The notes beneath the pieces were generated by a model. It was not told where the DNA came from, made no database searches, and worked only from the letters and a program-made list of their open reading frames with translations. From Bin87 sp965262485 (GTDB lineage: Bacteria; Chloroflexota; Dehalococcoidia; Lucifugimonadales; UBA3495): a stretch of DNA of 64,000 nt. The stretch covers positions 2,604,001 to 2,668,000 of the forward strand of contig OZ253540.1 in the NCBI GenBank assembly GCA_965262485.1, in the 5' to 3' direction. This document shows positions 62,310 to 64,000 of the stretch, piece after piece. Made by a program: the position numbers and the translations under genes. The stretch's first letter is position 1, and each line of letters opens with the position of its first letter.

Positions 62310-63125
62310 ATGTCCGGCATTTGGCCTGATGATATTCAATGCGTTGCTCTGATTACTTTTGACGTGGATGGGGTGTCGTCGTGGCTGCGGCGCAACGCGG
62401 ATTTTGCCAATTACCCCAGCCTGCTGTCCATGGCCGAATACGGCCCCAGCGTCGCCACGCCGCGCATCCTGGACATGCTGGACGATCAGGGCATCAGGGC
62501 GAGTTTTTACATTCCGGGTCAGGTGGCCGAAACCCACCCCGATCTGGTGCGCGACGTTGCCAATCGAGGACACGAGGTCGCGCATCATGGTTACCTCCAC
62601 GAGCCGCCGGCCACGATGACGCCCGCCGAGGAGGAAGAGGTTCTCATCAAGGGAATCGGCATCCTGGGCGACCTCACCGGCTCGGCTCCGGTGGGTTACC
62701 GGTCGCCGAGCTGGGAGTTGAGTCCGGTGTCCCTGGACCTGCTGGCCAATCACGGTTTTCGCTACGACAGCAGCCTGATGGGCGACGATGCTCCCTACTA
62801 CGTTTCCGGCGGCGACCCGGCGCGTCAATTGGTGGAGTTGCCGATTCACTGGCTGCTGGACGATGCTCCCCACTTCGTGTACGCGCCTTCCGCCAACCGG
62901 ATGGGCCCCATGCGGAATCCGGATGAGGTGTTCGACAGTTGGGCCGCCGAGTTTCGCGGCATCTACCGCTACGGCCGTTGCTTCAACCTAACCATGCACC
63001 CGCAGTACATTGGCCGGCCCGGCCGCCTGTTGATGCTGGAACGCCTGGTGGAGTACATCAAATCCTTCCCCGGCGTCCGTTTCATGCGCGCCATCGACGT
63101 CGCCGAAATGTGGGAGAATGGCTGA
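62310..63125 (+). CDS. Polysaccharide deacetylase-family protein (CE4)
   Basis: 271 residues. ALITFDVDG (metal Asp), HEVAHHGYLHE with metal His, GYRSPSWELSP, and FNLTMHPQYIGRPGR are the CE4 motifs in the PgdA/PuuE-like branch. Removes N-acetyl groups from a saccharide, or hydrolyses allantoin-like amides in PuuE. ATG 62310. Confidence 0.88.
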   Translation: MSGIWPDDIQCVALITFDVDGVSSWLRRNADFANYPSLLSMAEYGPSVATPRILDMLDDQGIRASFYIPGQVAETHPDLVRDVANRGHEVAHHGYLHEPPATMTPAEEEEVLIKGIGILGDLTGSAPVGYRSPSWELSPVSLDLLANHGFRYDSSLMGDDAPYYVSGGDPARQLVELPIHWLLDDAPHFVYAPSANRMGPMRNPDEVFDSWAAEFRGIYRYGRCFNLTMHPQYIGRPGRLLMLERLVEYIKSFPGVRFMRAIDVAEMWENG

Positions 63126-63172
63126 CATCCTTCCCCTTTCCCGTCAAGGGAGAGGGTTGGGGTGAGGGTGAA
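63126..63172. repeat. Palindromic CCCTTTCCCGTCAAGGGAGA repeat
   Basis: A short hairpin between the deacetylase and the next gene, another member of the CCTCTCCC family seen at 28000 and 30320. Confidence 0.72.
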
Positions 63173-63187
63173 AGGAGAATCATCATC

Positions 63188-63490
63188 ATGCCGGCAGTAC
63201 ACGACCGCGGGGGCTGGCCCGACGATACGCCCATAGACCGCGCCGAACACGTCCTGAGCGACTGGGAACGTCGGGTGGATGCCGTGCATCAGGCGCTTGG
63301 GCAGCAGGGGATTCGCACCACCGACGAGATGCGTCGGGCAATCGAAAGCCTGCCTCCGGAACGGTACGAATCCCTGTCCTACTACGAGAAATGGACGGCC
63401 GCGCTGGAAATACTGCTGATTGAAAAGGGCGTTCTTACATCCAGTGAGATCGATTCAAAAACCGTCCAGCTGCGCGAGCAGGGTTTGTAG
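63188..63490 (+). CDS. Nitrile hydratase beta-like small protein
   Basis: 100 residues. DWERRVDAVHQALGQQG, RAIESLPPERYESLSYYEKW and ALEILLIEKGVLTSSEI match the N-terminal helical module of nitrile-hydratase or thiocyanate-hydrolase beta/accessory proteins. No alpha subunit or C-terminal barrel is present, so it may be an accessory protein for an enzyme beyond the window. ATG 63188. Confidence 0.65.
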   Translation: MPAVHDRGGWPDDTPIDRAEHVLSDWERRVDAVHQALGQQGIRTTDEMRRAIESLPPERYESLSYYEKWTAALEILLIEKGVLTSSEIDSKTVQLREQGL

Positions 63491-63575
63491 CGGTAGCTCG
63501 GGACAAGACGAGGAGATATTATCTAATGAAAATCCAAGTGGCATCGCATATATCATTGTAGTCTTGAGTCCAATA

Positions 63576-63696
63576 AGAAACTATCTCAAAACCCACCATG
63601 CTCTCCGAAAGTCCGATCGCAGACAGGGTGAGTCGTGGATTCCCGCCTGCGCGGGAATGACGGGTTGGGCGGGCCGCCAGTTTTGAGATAGTTTCT
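63576..63696. mobile_element. MITE-like element with perfect 17-bp inverted ends
   Basis: AGAAACTATCTCAAAAC (63576-63592) and its exact inverse (63680-63696) border 121 bases that contain the palindrome GGATTCCCGCCTGCGCGGGA near 63636. No open frame. No clear target duplication. The region 63491-63711 holds only this. Confidence 0.8.
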
Positions 63697-63711
63697 AAGT
63701 GGGGAATCTCC

Positions 63712-64000
63712 ATGCCAAATACCGGAAACGACACGCCGTTCATCAACGCTAATTTCGCCATGACCGTAATCAAACGGGCGGCGGAAATCGTTGCCGGCGC
63801 CGCGACTACTCCCGGTCAGAACGGAAACGCCTTCGACGCACTCCGTCAGGCCAGGAATGAGTTCAAGGCCGGCGAAACTCGCCAACAGGAGAAGAGCCGG
63901 AGCTACGGCTGGGCGCTGTTGATGAGGGACGTAGGACAGTACATCAAAATCCGCCACCCGATATACGGGGATTCCTTCACGCCCATCGGGGACTGGAGCG
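63712..64000 (+). CDS. Hypothetical protein (3' truncated)
   Basis: At least 96 residues, running off the window end with no stop. MPNTGNDTPFINANFAMTVI then KRAAEIVAGAATTPGQNGNA and KSRSYGWALLMRDVGQYIKI. Family not recognised. Starts 16 bases after the MITE. Confidence 0.5.
   Translation, partial: MPNTGNDTPFINANFAMTVIKRAAEIVAGAATTPGQNGNAFDALRQARNEFKAGETRQQEKSRSYGWALLMRDVGQYIKIRHPIYGDSFTPIGDWS

Noticed and set aside
1..64000. tRNA and rRNA genes
   Set aside because: I looked for cloverleaf patterns and conserved rRNA segments and saw none; a covariance search would be decisive.

Overview
The window looks like a piece of a free-living or host-associated bacterial chromosome of roughly 60% GC, most likely Chloroflexota (Dehalococcoidia / SAR202-like). 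That assignment is inference. It rests on the mix of flavin monooxygenases, molybdopterin oxidoreductases, HpaB-type hydroxylases, HemL-type aminotransferases and TauE exporters, on very repeat-rich intergenic DNA (nested palindromic elements carrying TGTCATTGCGAGGAG, TTCGACAGGCTCAGGA and TCATTCCCGCGAAAGCGGGA motifs), and on housekeeping genes typical of a Gram-positive-like translation set (lysS, serS, pth). No rRNA, tRNA, CRISPR array or phage structural gene was seen.

Layout. 1-9.5 kb: an LLM flavin oxidoreductase cut by the window edge, an APH-family kinase, a zinc-ribbon protein, a secreted metallopeptidase lipoprotein, pth, a molybdopterin oxidoreductase and a NUDIX hydrolase, separated by copies A-D of a palindromic element. 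9.7-13.6 kb: a large N6-adenine methylase with a possible nuclease N-terminus, coupled to a DUF5677-like gene. 13.8-25.5 kb: metabolic genes (Tam-like methyltransferase, epimerase, LLM oxidoreductase, a two-domain esterase) mixed with a PIN toxin pair, two paralogous coiled-coil proteins and an MNT-HEPN fusion. 25.5-35.6 kb: catabolic genes (HemL-type aminotransferase, MOSC, HpaB, ACT, alpha/beta hydrolase, split TPP decarboxylase) and a histidine decarboxylase gene broken by a HicBA-like cassette. 35.8-39.2 kb: a fused nuclease-methylase, an HsdS whose tail is a small partner domain, and a retropepsin-like protease in one overlapping operon. 39.3-52 kb: FIST, binding protein plus SDR, FAH, MDR, an AAA ATPase with a DUF4276 TOPRIM-like partner, Ldh_2 dehydrogenase, two TauE exporters and folate cyclo-ligase. 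52.5-56.6 kb: greA-like, lysS, Uma2 and serS. 56.7-62.2 kb: a type III restriction-modification island with an orphan HicB and a BrnT-like toxin with a duplicated antitoxin. 62.3-64 kb: a polysaccharide deacetylase, a nitrile-hydratase-beta-like small protein, a MITE and a gene running off the end.

How it works together. The metabolic genes are mostly single genes or two-gene operons for oxidation, hydrolysis and decarboxylation of organic acids, esters and aromatic or sulfonated compounds. Between them lie at least three DNA-modification systems and at least five toxin-antitoxin-like pairs. The clearest novelty candidates are the HsdS-partner-domain fusion read into a retropepsin gene, the hicBA cassette bounded by 69-bp repeats inside hdc, and the HicB placed between type III mod and res.
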